Positions 52,238-60,956 of a DNA stretch of 64,000 nt are shown piece after piece. The position numbers were made by a program, and so were the translations under genes. This DNA comes from Kuafuiihalomonas sp964473255 (lineage in GTDB: Bacteria > Myxococcota > Kuafuiibacteriia > Kuafuiibacteriales > Kuafuiibacteriaceae): contig CAYYOT010000002.1 of assembly GCA_964473255.1 (NCBI GenBank), positions 62,001-126,000 of the forward strand, in the 5' to 3' direction. The first letter of the stretch is position 1. Each line of letters begins with the position of its first letter. The notes below the pieces were generated by a model. It worked only from the letters and a program-made list of their open reading frames with translations, searched no databases and was not told where the DNA came from.

Positions 52238-53032
52238 TCAGTCTTTGGGCTTGGCGGCAGAGTCGCCAGCTTCCGGGCGCGGGGGTAGCTTCGTCTCTGG
52301 CGCCGTCGTGGAGCCGAGCGGCACCGAACGCCGAGGCTGCACCTCCTTGCGGTCTTTGACCGAAACGAGCAGCACCGGGGGAATCACGTCCTCCATGCGT
52401 TTACGATCGTCGAAGAAGGCATTTCGAACCGCGGAGGCGTGGATCGCTACTTCCTCGAGCTCCCGGTTGTTCGAATCCTCGAGCTCCGAAATCTTCTCCA
52501 ACACCTCGAGGATCGCTCGATTCAGCGGGTCGTCCTGACCCTTGTTCTTGGCCAGATGCTTGCCCAGCGCATTCACGTCGGCGATGCGCAGGGGATAGAT
52601 GCGATATCCGTCGCGAGGCGAGCTGTACAAGGACTGCAGAACACCGAGGATGACCGAAATGTTTTTTCCGTAGATCCCGTCCTTGTGCCATCGGGTCAGC
52701 ATCGCGAATACGCGCCGAACGATGAACCCGTTCGGCTGCACGGACGAAAGGAGCAAGAAGGGATCTCGCTCTCCGATCAGTGCATCGACGACGAAATGGT
52801 TCTCGATCTCGAGGATGTTCAGGAATACCGGATAATTGTCCGGGGTGATGCCCACCGAGCTGATGAACTTCGCGTACTTGATCGAAGCCTCGACGGCCTC
52901 CGTGGTTCGGCATCCGAAAATGCCCTGCAAAAGCCGGGTCTCGATCTCGGCGATCGATTCCTGGTTCCATTCCTCGGGTTCCACGACGCTCGCGCGGGTT
53001 TCTAGAGTCGAAAGCTGATGTACGGAGCTCAT
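52238..53032 (-). CDS. Uncharacterised helical protein, paralogue of next gene
   Basis: This 264-residue protein is related along most of its length to the one at 53029-53730. Shared blocks are IENH(F/W)V(V/L)D(A/E)LIG(E/D)RDPFLLLS, the LTRW stretch, VLGVLQ and YSSPRDGY, and a KHL-E/A block. It lacks a signal or membrane segment and appears cytosolic. The last 45 residues are Pro/Ala/Lys-rich and not shared. It overlaps the previous gene by ATGA, so the two were probably duplicated in tandem and act together. No named family is recognised. Confidence 0.65.
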   Translation of the reverse strand: MSSVHQLSTLETRASVVEPEEWNQESIAEIETRLLQGIFGCRTTEAVEASIKYAKFISSVGITPDNYPVFLNILEIENHFVVDALIGERDPFLLLSSVQPNGFIVRRVFAMLTRWHKDGIYGKNISVILGVLQSLYSSPRDGYRIYPLRIADVNALGKHLAKNKGQDDPLNRAILEVLEKISELEDSNNRELEEVAIHASAVRNAFFDDRKRMEDVIPPVLLVSVKDRKEVQPRRSVPLGSTTAPETKLPPRPEAGDSAAKPKD

Positions 53033-53730
53033 TGAATCTCTCCCTGGAAGGCCATCTGCGGTGCAACCTCGTCCGTGCGGTAGTCGCCGCGGACGAGAAG
53101 CACCTGGGGAATGCAGTCTTCCAGCACTTTGGTGTTATCGAAGAAGTTGCTGCGGATCTTCATCGCCTGACGCGAGACCGCCTCCATGTTGTCGTCCCAA
53201 CGAAGGCCTTCGAGGGCGGCGATACGGTCCAAGATGTCGAGTATGACTCGATTCCGCGGCTCGTTCTGTCCTCGCTCCTTCTCCAGGTGTTTACCGAGAT
53301 TGTCGATGTCCGCGATCTTGAGGGGAAAGATCTTGTACCCGTCGCGAGGCGAGCTGTAGGCGTTCTGCAGCACACCGAGAACGATGGCCAAGGTCTTTGG
53401 GTAGATGCCGCCCGGACGCCAACGCGTCAGCAGCTTGAAGCACTTCGATACGAGGTACTTGTTTGGCGGAATCGTGGATAGCAGGAGGAACGGATCGCGA
53501 TCCCCGATCAACTCATCGAGAACCCAGTGGTTTTCGATCTCGAGCATCTTGAGGAAGAGAGGGTAGTTCTCGGTATCGAGACCCGAGAGGCGAAGAAATC
53601 GAGAGTAGGACTGAGCGGCTTCGACGGCCTCGGCCGTTCGAGCCGCCATGATCTGTTGGAGGAGTTCGTTTTCAACCCGAAGGATCGCGCTTCGCGTCCA
53701 AGGGCTGTTTCTTTGCGCTGTATTTTCCAT
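53029..53730 (-). CDS. Uncharacterised helical protein, paralogue of previous gene
   Basis: The 233-residue protein is the first gene of the three-gene block, with 117 bp of non-coding DNA upstream where its promoter should lie. It shares the core of the paralogue at 52238-53032 (see there) but has a short C-terminus. All-helical, charged and without export signals, it may be a scaffold or regulator. Conservation of the YSSPRDGY and RDPFLLLS blocks between the copies suggests they are functionally important. No enzyme motif was found. Confidence 0.65.
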   Translation of the reverse strand: MENTAQRNSPWTRSAILRVENELLQQIMAARTAEAVEAAQSYSRFLRLSGLDTENYPLFLKMLEIENHWVLDELIGDRDPFLLLSTIPPNKYLVSKCFKLLTRWRPGGIYPKTLAIVLGVLQNAYSSPRDGYKIFPLKIADIDNLGKHLEKERGQNEPRNRVILDILDRIAALEGLRWDDNMEAVSRQAMKIRSNFFDNTKVLEDCIPQVLLVRGDYRTDEVAPQMAFQGEIQ

Positions 53731-53847
53731 GGCGTTGGCTCGCCTGGAACCCTAGTCATCTCGACCGAATCCCTTCAAGTTTGCGGCCTCGGATTTCGCA
53801 CGAATTCGTCTTTCATCCCGGGCCACAAAATATTTTGAATGTAGGTG

Positions 53848-55152
53848 TTAGGAAGTTCGGATGAGACCACAATGGTCGTCGTCGTCGAACGTAGTCGGGA
53901 TGTCTTCATCGTCGCCGTTGCGCGGCTGAGCGTCCGTGGTTACGACATGCAATCTATCCCGCCCTCGTGAATGAAGGCGGCGGTGATAGTCGGCAACCAG
54001 GGAGCGAAGCCTCTCGATCTCGACGTCGCGACTCGCAAGTTGCTCGGCGTGAACTCGACTCACCTGCGCAAGGCGAGCGACATGCTCGGCCTCTCGCTGT
54101 CGCGCGCCGGTCTCGAGTCGGGCGAGCTGCTCTTCGCAGTGCTTGCTCCACGACTTCTGACCATCGAGCAGCTCGAGAATCGTGGCCTGCGTTTGCTGCT
54201 CCGAAGCCAACCACCGGGCGAACCGGTCGTGGAAGGCGAGCATCGACTCGGCCGACGCGAGGGTCCGGCGGGCGCGTTCGAGCGTCGAGGCGAGAGTTTC
54301 GAGGCTCGATTCTGCGCTTCGTCGACGAGCGACTTCCCGGCCGAGTTCGGCCTTGCGGCGGTCGGACTCTGTCTGGAGCGTCGCGCGAGCGACCTCGCTC
54401 GTGTGCCGCTCACGGTTTGCCGCTTCGAGCTCGGCCCCGAGGCCCGCGATTTGCTCGTCTCTTTCTGCTGCTCGCGAGACCTCTCGGCTGAGCTGGACGC
54501 TCAGCCGCTTCAGGGCTGCGTGGTTGCGGTTCTGTTCTCGCGTCTGGGCCGCTTGGGCGTTCCGGAGCCCCTCGGCGAGGGCCCTTCGGCGCCGCCGTTC
54601 TTGCCAGGCCCGGCGAACGGCCCGACCCCGACCGGCTCGCTGGCGATCGACCTCTTCTTGGGCATCCTGCAGCGCTCTCCAGGTCGATGCGCGGGTCGAC
54701 TCGGCACGGTGAGCGTCGGGGGCGGGCCGAGTCGAAGCGGGCTCTGTCGGCTGCCCGAAGGCCGAAGCCCGATCGGAAGGCGTGTCGGCACCGATCAGGC
54801 GGTGGACGGTGCGAGCAAGCTGCGACCGGTCCATCTCTGGCTTCAGCAGATACGCGTCGGCGTGGACCTTGAGCTTTTGGTGAAGCTCGAGATCCGCGCG
54901 GCTCATGGTTGCGGAGCTCAAAACCACGGGTACCGCCCGAGAGGTGGACCGGATCTGGGCGCACAAGGCGAAGCCCAGGCGGTCCGGTTCTTCGACCTCC
55001 AAGAAAATGAGACTGGGGGCGACCTCCTGGACTCGAAGCGGAAGCTCTTCCGGCGTCACCGCTTCGGCCTCGATTCCCCAAACCGCCAGCGCCGCGCGGA
55101 TCTCCGTTTCGAAGGCCCGACTCCGTTCAACGATGATGGCGGGCTGACTCAT
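53848..55152 (-). CDS. Pseudo-receiver plus long coiled-coil protein (FrzS-like architecture)
   Basis: This 434-residue product has an N-terminal receiver-like domain (about 1-115). The usual phospho-acceptor Asp is replaced by Glu52 (FLEVEEPD). The Ser79/80 and Lys104 of the receiver are retained. A long Arg/Glu/Ala-rich coiled coil (about 155-395) and an acidic, disordered C-terminus follow. This layout recalls FrzS, a Myxococcus motility protein with a pseudo-receiver and a coiled coil. The Glu could mimic a phosphorylated state. The start at ATG 55152 is chosen over upstream codons because it begins the receiver directly. Orthology to FrzS is not established. Confidence 0.72.
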   Translation of the reverse strand: MSQPAIIVERSRAFETEIRAALAVWGIEAEAVTPEELPLRVQEVAPSLIFLEVEEPDRLGFALCAQIRSTSRAVPVVLSSATMSRADLELHQKLKVHADAYLLKPEMDRSQLARTVHRLIGADTPSDRASAFGQPTEPASTRPAPDAHRAESTRASTWRALQDAQEEVDRQRAGRGRAVRRAWQERRRRRALAEGLRNAQAAQTREQNRNHAALKRLSVQLSREVSRAAERDEQIAGLGAELEAANRERHTSEVARATLQTESDRRKAELGREVARRRSAESSLETLASTLERARRTLASAESMLAFHDRFARWLASEQQTQATILELLDGQKSWSKHCEEQLARLETGARQREAEHVARLAQVSRVHAEQLASRDVEIERLRSLVADYHRRLHSRGRDRLHVVTTDAQPRNGDDEDIPTTFDDDDHCGLIRTS

Positions 55153-55300
55153 GACCCGCTCGGACGGTACATGAATTATGAAACCTCGCAAACGCGCGGC
55201 TGTCGCCGCTACTCTCACCGCCGCGCAGCAGCGACCCTGAAGGAGAAGTAGGGGCTCGAACGTCCTTCGGAAGCGATGTCGGCTTGCGCGGGGAACACGC

Positions 55301-55915
55301 TCAGTCGACGCGGACGTACACGTCGGTGTTGCTGCTGCAGTTGTCCAAGCCATCGTCGAGTTCATTGACGATGCAGCTGCTCAGACTGTCATACTCGCAG
55401 AACGTTCCCGGGATGACGCCCGAGCAGTCGGGCAGGTCATCGACGTCGGTGCTGCCGAAGGGACACACCACGACCTCGGCGAAAGTTCGAACCTCGGGCG
55501 GGCGCGCCGGGTTGAACGTACATTCGGCCAAGGCCAGACCGCCTCCGGACCGACCGTCGATCTTGGCCGGCGTGACCGCAAGGTCGGCGATGCGATTCGT
55601 GGTGACCGACCCGTCGGCTTCGAGCGCGTCGAGGCGTCCGTCGTGAAAGCTGAAGTTGGCGTTCACGTCATCTGCGTCCGCGATCGTCCCGTTGGTGAAG
55701 ACGATCAGCTGAGAGATCTGGGCGCCGGCCAGTGCGGGCAGCAAGAAAAGACCGACCCCGAACAGCCATCGACGAGCCCGGGGGTCTCGACCCATGGCGA
55801 ACCCGACACCCAAGAGTCCGCCTGCCAGCACGAGCATCAAGGCTTGCGTGAGGAGGGGCACCGACGGTGCGCTCGCTCCCCAGAAGAAGATTCCCCAGAC
55901 TCCGCTTCCCCACAT
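55301..55915 (-). CDS. Membrane/secreted protein with N-terminal IPTL-like segment
   Basis: The product is about 204 residues from the ATG at 55915. Residues 17-46 (APSVP then LL, Gln and a Leu/Gly-rich stretch, then GRDPRARR) resemble IPTL-CTERM-type sorting tails, though here placed at the N-terminus. A second hydrophobic stretch (about 50-65) ends at AGAQ, like a signal-peptide cleavage site. The remainder has FTNGTIADADDVNANF, typical of secreted fibre-like proteins with a DVNANF motif, then a Cys-rich C-terminus. The layout may be two fused signals. Function unknown. Confidence 0.55.
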   Translation of the reverse strand: MWGSGVWGIFFWGASAPSVPLLTQALMLVLAGGLLGVGFAMGRDPRARRWLFGVGLFLLPALAGAQISQLIVFTNGTIADADDVNANFSFHDGRLDALEADGSVTTNRIADLAVTPAKIDGRSGGGLALAECTFNPARPPEVRTFAEVVVCPFGSTDVDDLPDCSGVIPGTFCEYDSLSSCIVNELDDGLDNCSSNTDVYVRVD

Positions 55916-56134
55916 CTTTCGATTCTCCGGCGCTCGGAGGCCATCGATCGAGAGACTCTGGTGACATCTGTGTGGAATCGAGCCTCGGTCGTACCGCATG
56001 CCACACCCGTCCACATGCTCTCACGGCGTGCATGGACGTCTCGTGCCCACATTCCAAAGTTGAATCGCATTCGCTACCTGTGGAGAGCGGACGGTCGCCG
56101 ACCGCGAACGCTGACCAGGGGGAAACGGACGAAC

Positions 56135-58201
56135 ATGAACCAATACAGGAGCTGGTTTCTCGCGGGTTTGGCCGCCTGCAGCTTCGCTTGCGAAGCGACG
56201 GTGGGCAGCCCTCATCTCGCAGCCGATGGTGAGGGACTCGGTCACGCCCGAGGGCCCGAGTCGGGCGACGAAACACCCAACGAACGCGGTCCGGGAGAAG
56301 AGCCCCCCGAGGAGAACGAGGTCGTCGAAGAGCCGTTGCCCGTTTGTGCTGACGATGAGCTTCCATCGCTGGAAACCGGCGCCGCCAAGGTCAAGTACGT
56401 GTTGACGGGGCTTCCGCTCTCCGACGCCGACCGTAGTGCGCTGGTCGACGGTCGTAGCGGCCTGGAAGCGCTGGTGCCGCAGTGGTTGGCTCTGCCCGAG
56501 GCAGAGAAGAAGCTTCAAGACTTCTTCGCCACCACTCTCCAGCAGAAGGAACTCGAAGAAGAAGGCTTTTCCGCTTGGTTCGGGGAGAGTCGAGTGCAGA
56601 TGGGTCGTGGTCTTCAGCAGCGAATTCGCGATGACTTCGAAGAGAGCCTCCCTCGGACGGCGATGGCCATCGTCGAGGCGGGGCAGCCGCTATCGGACTT
56701 GGTCACTACGAACACCTTCTTCATGAATACGGCCATGATGGTCACGTTCGCGCATTGGGACGCGCGGCCCATCGACGACGCCGGTGATGCTTCCTACCGC
56801 GGCCGAGATGAGCTCGCCGAGATGGTCTTCCACGCCGACCGGACGATTCCTCGGGAGGAGTCCTTGGACCCGACCAGCCCCAACTTCCTTCACTTCGAGC
56901 TGCCCGAGCTTGCGGAAAAGTGTCCCGACCGTGCCTCGGTCACCATTTCGCGCAAGACCCCTCTTCGCCTCTATCAGGTGCTCTTCGGACGAGGGCAGGG
57001 CGATAACTGCCTGAACGTAAACTTCGAGCCCGTGGTCACGGACGCCGATTTCGAAGACTGGCGACTGGTGACCATTCGGACGCCGAATCCCGGCGAGGCG
57101 ACGGACCAGTTCTTCGATCTGGTCGCACTTCGCGAAAAGAGCGAGCTGATACTGCACACGCCACGCGTTGGATTCTTCACCAGTCCGGCATTCCTGGGCC
57201 TGTGGCTCACGAATGATGCTAACAGCCACCGAGTGAACATGAACCAGGCGCTCATCGTGGCGCTCGGTCAGAGCTTCGATGAAGAAGACCTGTTCCTGCC
57301 GGCCTTCGAGGACGCTCTGGACGACGAGCACGCGGTCCCGGGAACCACCTGCTACGCCTGTCACTCCAGCCTCGACCCAATGCGCCAGTTCTACCGGCAA
57401 TCGTATACGGTATGGTACGGCCAGCAGCTCGACGAGGTAACAAAGGCGATTCCCGCCGAGTTCGTATTCGGGACGGTCCAGCAGCCGGGCGAGGGTGTCG
57501 AGGACCTCGCCTCGATCCTCGCCGACAACCCAGACTTTCCCGAGGCCTGGGCGCAGAAGCTCTGCTATGCCGTCAACTCCGAGGCTTGTCCGCAGGACAG
57601 CGCCGAGTTCGAGGCCGTCGTCGAGGCTTTCGTCCAGTCAGGCTTGGACTTCCGGGTCTTGGCCACCGAGCTATTGTCGTCCCCGCTCATAACCGGTGCG
57701 GAGTGTCTCGAGGGAGGAACCGGACAGTTGGCTGGGATCAGTCGGGCGCGGCACCTGTGCAGCGCTCTGGCCGCCCGACTGAACATGGACGACGCGTGCA
57801 GCTTCAATCGCACGGTACGCAACCTCATTGGTTCGGTGCCGGATGACGGATTCAGCCGGGCGACGGTCGAACCTGTCGTCATTCGCAGCGACGACATGTT
57901 CGTCCGCTCGGCCGAGGAAAAGATCTGTCGAGAGCTAGCCGTCAATCGCATCGGCGGGGAAGACTTTCCGATCAACGAGCCCGAGGTCTCAGTCCTCCGG
58001 TTGGTCACCGACCTCATGGGCTTCACGAGCAGCCACCCGCGCCATGGCGATGTTCTTCAGCTCATGACCGAGCACTTCGAGAATGCGATGGCGGCAGCCC
58101 AAGAGCTGGGTGAAAACGACTATCGGTCCCGCCGAGATGGCCTCCGCTCGGCTTTCATGGTCGCCTGTCAATCGCCGACGGTCGTCGGCATGGGGATGTG
58201 A
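56135..58201 (+). CDS. Secreted protein of DUF1592/DUF1588-type, with CxxCH
   Basis: This 688-residue protein starts at the ATG at 56135 (GGGGGAAACGGA upstream). It has a signal peptide or lipobox-like stretch (LAACSFAC near 12-19) and a disordered Glu/Pro-rich linker (about 30-70). The following domains resemble the DUF1592/DUF1588 group in layout: an N-terminal helical domain, a VNMNQALIVAL stretch, and TTCYACHSSLDPM, a CxxCH motif that could bind haem. Such proteins occur as pairs with DUF1501/DUF1552-type genes, as here, and are thought to be secreted. The enzyme activity is not known. The start lies 219 bp from the divergent neighbour. Confidence 0.65.
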   Translation: MNQYRSWFLAGLAACSFACEATVGSPHLAADGEGLGHARGPESGDETPNERGPGEEPPEENEVVEEPLPVCADDELPSLETGAAKVKYVLTGLPLSDADRSALVDGRSGLEALVPQWLALPEAEKKLQDFFATTLQQKELEEEGFSAWFGESRVQMGRGLQQRIRDDFEESLPRTAMAIVEAGQPLSDLVTTNTFFMNTAMMVTFAHWDARPIDDAGDASYRGRDELAEMVFHADRTIPREESLDPTSPNFLHFELPELAEKCPDRASVTISRKTPLRLYQVLFGRGQGDNCLNVNFEPVVTDADFEDWRLVTIRTPNPGEATDQFFDLVALREKSELILHTPRVGFFTSPAFLGLWLTNDANSHRVNMNQALIVALGQSFDEEDLFLPAFEDALDDEHAVPGTTCYACHSSLDPMRQFYRQSYTVWYGQQLDEVTKAIPAEFVFGTVQQPGEGVEDLASILADNPDFPEAWAQKLCYAVNSEACPQDSAEFEAVVEAFVQSGLDFRVLATELLSSPLITGAECLEGGTGQLAGISRARHLCSALAARLNMDDACSFNRTVRNLIGSVPDDGFSRATVEPVVIRSDDMFVRSAEEKICRELAVNRIGGEDFPINEPEVSVLRLVTDLMGFTSSHPRHGDVLQLMTEHFENAMAAAQELGENDYRSRRDGLRSAFMVACQSPTVVGMGM

Positions 58202-58211
58202 GGACTTCACA

Positions 58212-59501
58212 ATGACGACGCGTCGCGATCTTCTCCGCTCTTCCCTGTACGGTACCGGCTTGCTCGGGCTTCGTGCTCTGGCAACCGGTGTTCCCATCAG
58301 CCTGCTCAAGACTCCGGTGAGGGCCTGGGCCGATGAGCCGTCGCGCCAGCGCATGCTCATCATGACTGCCAGTCGCAATGGCGATCCTTTCAATGCGAAC
58401 TGTCCGGGCTCGTACGGTGAGGGCATCGTCCATCCCGATTCTCCTGACTTCGCGCCGACCGACATCATGCTCGGTGACCGGGCCCATGTCGCCGCCCGCG
58501 CGTGGACGCAGCTCGACCAGAAACACCTCGACCGGACTTGCTTTATTCATCACGGAACACTGACCAATGCCCACGGAAATCACGGCAAGGTCATGCGTCT
58601 CATGGGCAAAGTCCGGCGCAACGAAATGATGGTCTCGTTCTTCAGCAAGGAGCTTCAGGCCGGCTTTGGAACCATCCAAACCGAGCCCGTCAACGTTGGC
58701 GCGCCGCTTCTTTCGTTCGAGGGCCGAAAGCTGGCCAAGCTGGCCCCACGTTCCCTCAAGGAGGCGTTGGCGCCGTCGAACGACACCCTGGGGCAGCTTA
58801 CGACGCTTCGGGACGCCGAGCTCGACCGCTTGCATGCTTTGCTCAAGGAGGATGGTACCGTCGAGCAGCGACGACTCCTCGATCGATTCGCTCAGTCTCG
58901 ACGGGAAGCGCGACAGATCTCGCAAGATTTGATCGACCGGTTGGACGTGATCGACGGGGACGGTCCCGATGATCAGGTGATCGCAGTCGCAGTCCTGGCG
59001 GCGATGAACGTCTCGCCCGTGCTGACGCTGGGCCTCCGTTTCGGCGCCGACAATCACACCGACGGGGACCTGGCGAAGGAGATCGAGCAGTCGACCGCGG
59101 GGATTCGGCAGATAGGAGACCTGCTCCGGCAGCTCGACGAGCTCGGGCTGGGCGAACGCGTCGTCGTCTCCGGACTCAACGTCTTCGGCCGGACCCTGTC
59201 CAAGAAGGGGACGAATGGTCGTGATCACAACGCCCATCACCACGTCCTGTTCATGACGGGCGCCGGAGTGAAGCCGGGTGTCGTCGGCGGTATAAAGCCG
59301 AAGGGCAAAGACTGGGCCGCTACCGGGATCGATTCGAAAACGGGCACCGGGACCGACGAGGGCGACATTGCCTATGAAGAAACGCTGAGCGCGGTAGGCA
59401 AGACGCTCGGGGCAGCTTTGGGCATCTCGTCGGCTCGCTTGGACGAAGAGATCGAGGGAGGCAAAGTCATCTCCGCTGCGCTCGTCTCCGCATCGGTCTA
59501 A
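58212..59501 (+). CDS. DUF1501-type secreted protein with Tat-like signal
   Basis: The 429-residue protein begins 10 bp after the previous gene, with GAGGA about 8 bp before the ATG. Its N-terminus (TTRRDLLRSS, then Gly/Leu-rich stretch) is a twin-arginine signal. The rest has the DUF1501/sulfatase-like layout: a MTASRNGDP segment, IHHGTLTNAHGNHGK (about 116-130), and GRDHNAHHHVLFMTGAGVK (about 337-355), the typical His-rich C-terminal core. It likely folds in the cytosol with a cofactor and is exported. It pairs with the DUF1592/1588-like protein. Substrate unknown. Confidence 0.72.
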   Translation: MTTRRDLLRSSLYGTGLLGLRALATGVPISLLKTPVRAWADEPSRQRMLIMTASRNGDPFNANCPGSYGEGIVHPDSPDFAPTDIMLGDRAHVAARAWTQLDQKHLDRTCFIHHGTLTNAHGNHGKVMRLMGKVRRNEMMVSFFSKELQAGFGTIQTEPVNVGAPLLSFEGRKLAKLAPRSLKEALAPSNDTLGQLTTLRDAELDRLHALLKEDGTVEQRRLLDRFAQSRREARQISQDLIDRLDVIDGDGPDDQVIAVAVLAAMNVSPVLTLGLRFGADNHTDGDLAKEIEQSTAGIRQIGDLLRQLDELGLGERVVVSGLNVFGRTLSKKGTNGRDHNAHHHVLFMTGAGVKPGVVGGIKPKGKDWAATGIDSKTGTGTDEGDIAYEETLSAVGKTLGAALGISSARLDEEIEGGKVISAALVSASV

Positions 59502-59506
59502 CTCGT

Positions 59507-60853
59507 CTAGCGGTAGTCGTCGGGCTGAATGTCGAGGCGCTTCAGCCAGCGATACACCTGCTGGCGATGCCGGCCCAAGACTCGTCCCACGGAGGCGATA
59601 TTGCCGTCGTGAGTCCGCAAGAGTTCGATCAGCTCATCCCTCGATGGCTGCCGTATGATCGTCGGCTCGGCAGCATCCTCGTCGACCGGGCCCTCGGCCA
59701 TTTCGAACTCGCGAACCGCGACCGGGAGATGGGACATCGCAATCCGGCCCGGTGCGGCCACCAAGCGAGCCTGCGCAGCGACGGCCTTGAGTTCCCGAAC
59801 GTTCCCGGGCCAGGCGTAGAAGAGCAGGGCTTCGGCCGCGTCGGCCGTCAGCGCCGACTGCGTCGAAAAACGCGAGAACAGGCGAAGGATATCCTCCCGA
59901 CGTTCGGTCAGGGCATGGGTCTCGAGGTCGAAGCCGGCCAGTCGAAAGTAGAGGTCTTGGCGAAAGCGCCCCTCCGCCGCGAGAACCCGGAGGGGTCGAT
60001 GCGTCGCCGAGATGACGCGAACGTCGACGGTACGCTCTCGGTCCGAACCGACCGGTCGGATCCGTCCCTCCTGAAGCACCCGCAACAGCGCGGGCTGCTG
60101 GTCCCGCGGTAGCTCTCCGATCTCGTCGAGAAACAAGGTCCCCCCGTCGGCGGCGGCGAAAAGCCCGGCTCTCGACCCTTTGGCACCGCTGAAGGCGCCG
60201 GACTCGTGGCCGAACAGCTCGCTCGCCACGAGCTCGGAGGCGAGGGAGCCGCAGTTGACGGGAACCAACTCACCCTCACGCCCGCTGGCTTCGTGAATGC
60301 GCTGGGCCAGCAGCTCCTTACCGGTCCCCGTGGGCCCTTGGAGCAGCACCGGCAACATGGATGGCGCTGCGAGGGAGGCGAAGTGGTTGCTCAGGGCCCA
60401 TGATATCGAGGCATCGTCAGGGACCACGAAGCCGTCGGCGTTGGCCGGGAGTGAGATCTCGGCGTAGACGAAAAGGCTGTCGCCGATGCGTATCACGCTC
60501 GAGGGCATCAGTCTCTTGCGCTCGACCGCCTGGCCGTTGACGGTGGTTCCGTTTCGGCTGCCCAAGTCGATGACTTCGGCATGTCCATCCTCGCCGATCT
60601 GAATGCGGGCGTGCCGACGGCTAGCCGCGCGATCGTCGACCTGGATACCATCGAGACCGACCGAACGCCCGATGGTCCGTGGTCGTTCGATGTCGACTCC
60701 GACCAACGGCAAGACCTGTTCGACCGAGAAAACCGGGAAGATGCGGCGGATGAGCAGCGCGGGGTCGGAAGTCGAGACGGTCCGTAGACCCGTGGTAGCG
60801 TCCGGGACCCCTCTCACCCCTTCTTCTCTTGCTTGAGCTCCGACGGCTGTCAA
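59507..60853 (-). CDS. FHA-sigma54 activator (NtrC-family)
   Basis: The 448-residue product uses TTG 60853 or GTG 60817 as start. A cytosolic FHA domain (about 45-135) has GRSVG, SRRHAR and SRNGTTVNG. The sigma54-interacting AAA+ domain (about 150-370) has Walker A GPTGTGKE, Walker B LFLDEIGEL, and GAFSGA where GAFTGA is usual. A Fis-type helix-turn-helix ends the protein (GNIASVGRVLGRHRQQVYRWLKRL). The FHA input suggests a phosphothreonine signal in place of a two-component receiver. The Thr-to-Ser change keeps a hydroxyl, so activity may persist. Its targets are not shown. It is convergent with the DUF1501-type gene (5-bp gap). Confidence 0.88.
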   Translation of the reverse strand: MTAVGAQAREEGVRGVPDATTGLRTVSTSDPALLIRRIFPVFSVEQVLPLVGVDIERPRTIGRSVGLDGIQVDDRAASRRHARIQIGEDGHAEVIDLGSRNGTTVNGQAVERKRLMPSSVIRIGDSLFVYAEISLPANADGFVVPDDASISWALSNHFASLAAPSMLPVLLQGPTGTGKELLAQRIHEASGREGELVPVNCGSLASELVASELFGHESGAFSGAKGSRAGLFAAADGGTLFLDEIGELPRDQQPALLRVLQEGRIRPVGSDRERTVDVRVISATHRPLRVLAAEGRFRQDLYFRLAGFDLETHALTERREDILRLFSRFSTQSALTADAAEALLFYAWPGNVRELKAVAAQARLVAAPGRIAMSHLPVAVREFEMAEGPVDEDAAEPTIIRQPSRDELIELLRTHDGNIASVGRVLGRHRQQVYRWLKRLDIQPDDYR

Positions 60854-60860
60854 AGTGTAA

Positions 60861-60873
60861 CCGGCCAGGCCGG
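60861..60873. promoter_or_regulatory. 13-bp palindrome upstream of the sigma54 activator
   Basis: CCGGCC, one A and GGCCGG form an exact inverted repeat 7 bp before the TTG start of the activator gene. It could be an autoregulatory operator or a short hairpin. The surrounding 103-bp spacer (60854-60956) holds no clear promoter by eye. Confidence 0.35.
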
Positions 60874-60956
60874 ACCTCGCTTCTTCGAGCGGAGCTAGCT
60901 CGGGTGCGACCGATCACTGCAGGGCTGAAGGCGGGCGAGACTTCCTCGGGGAGCGC

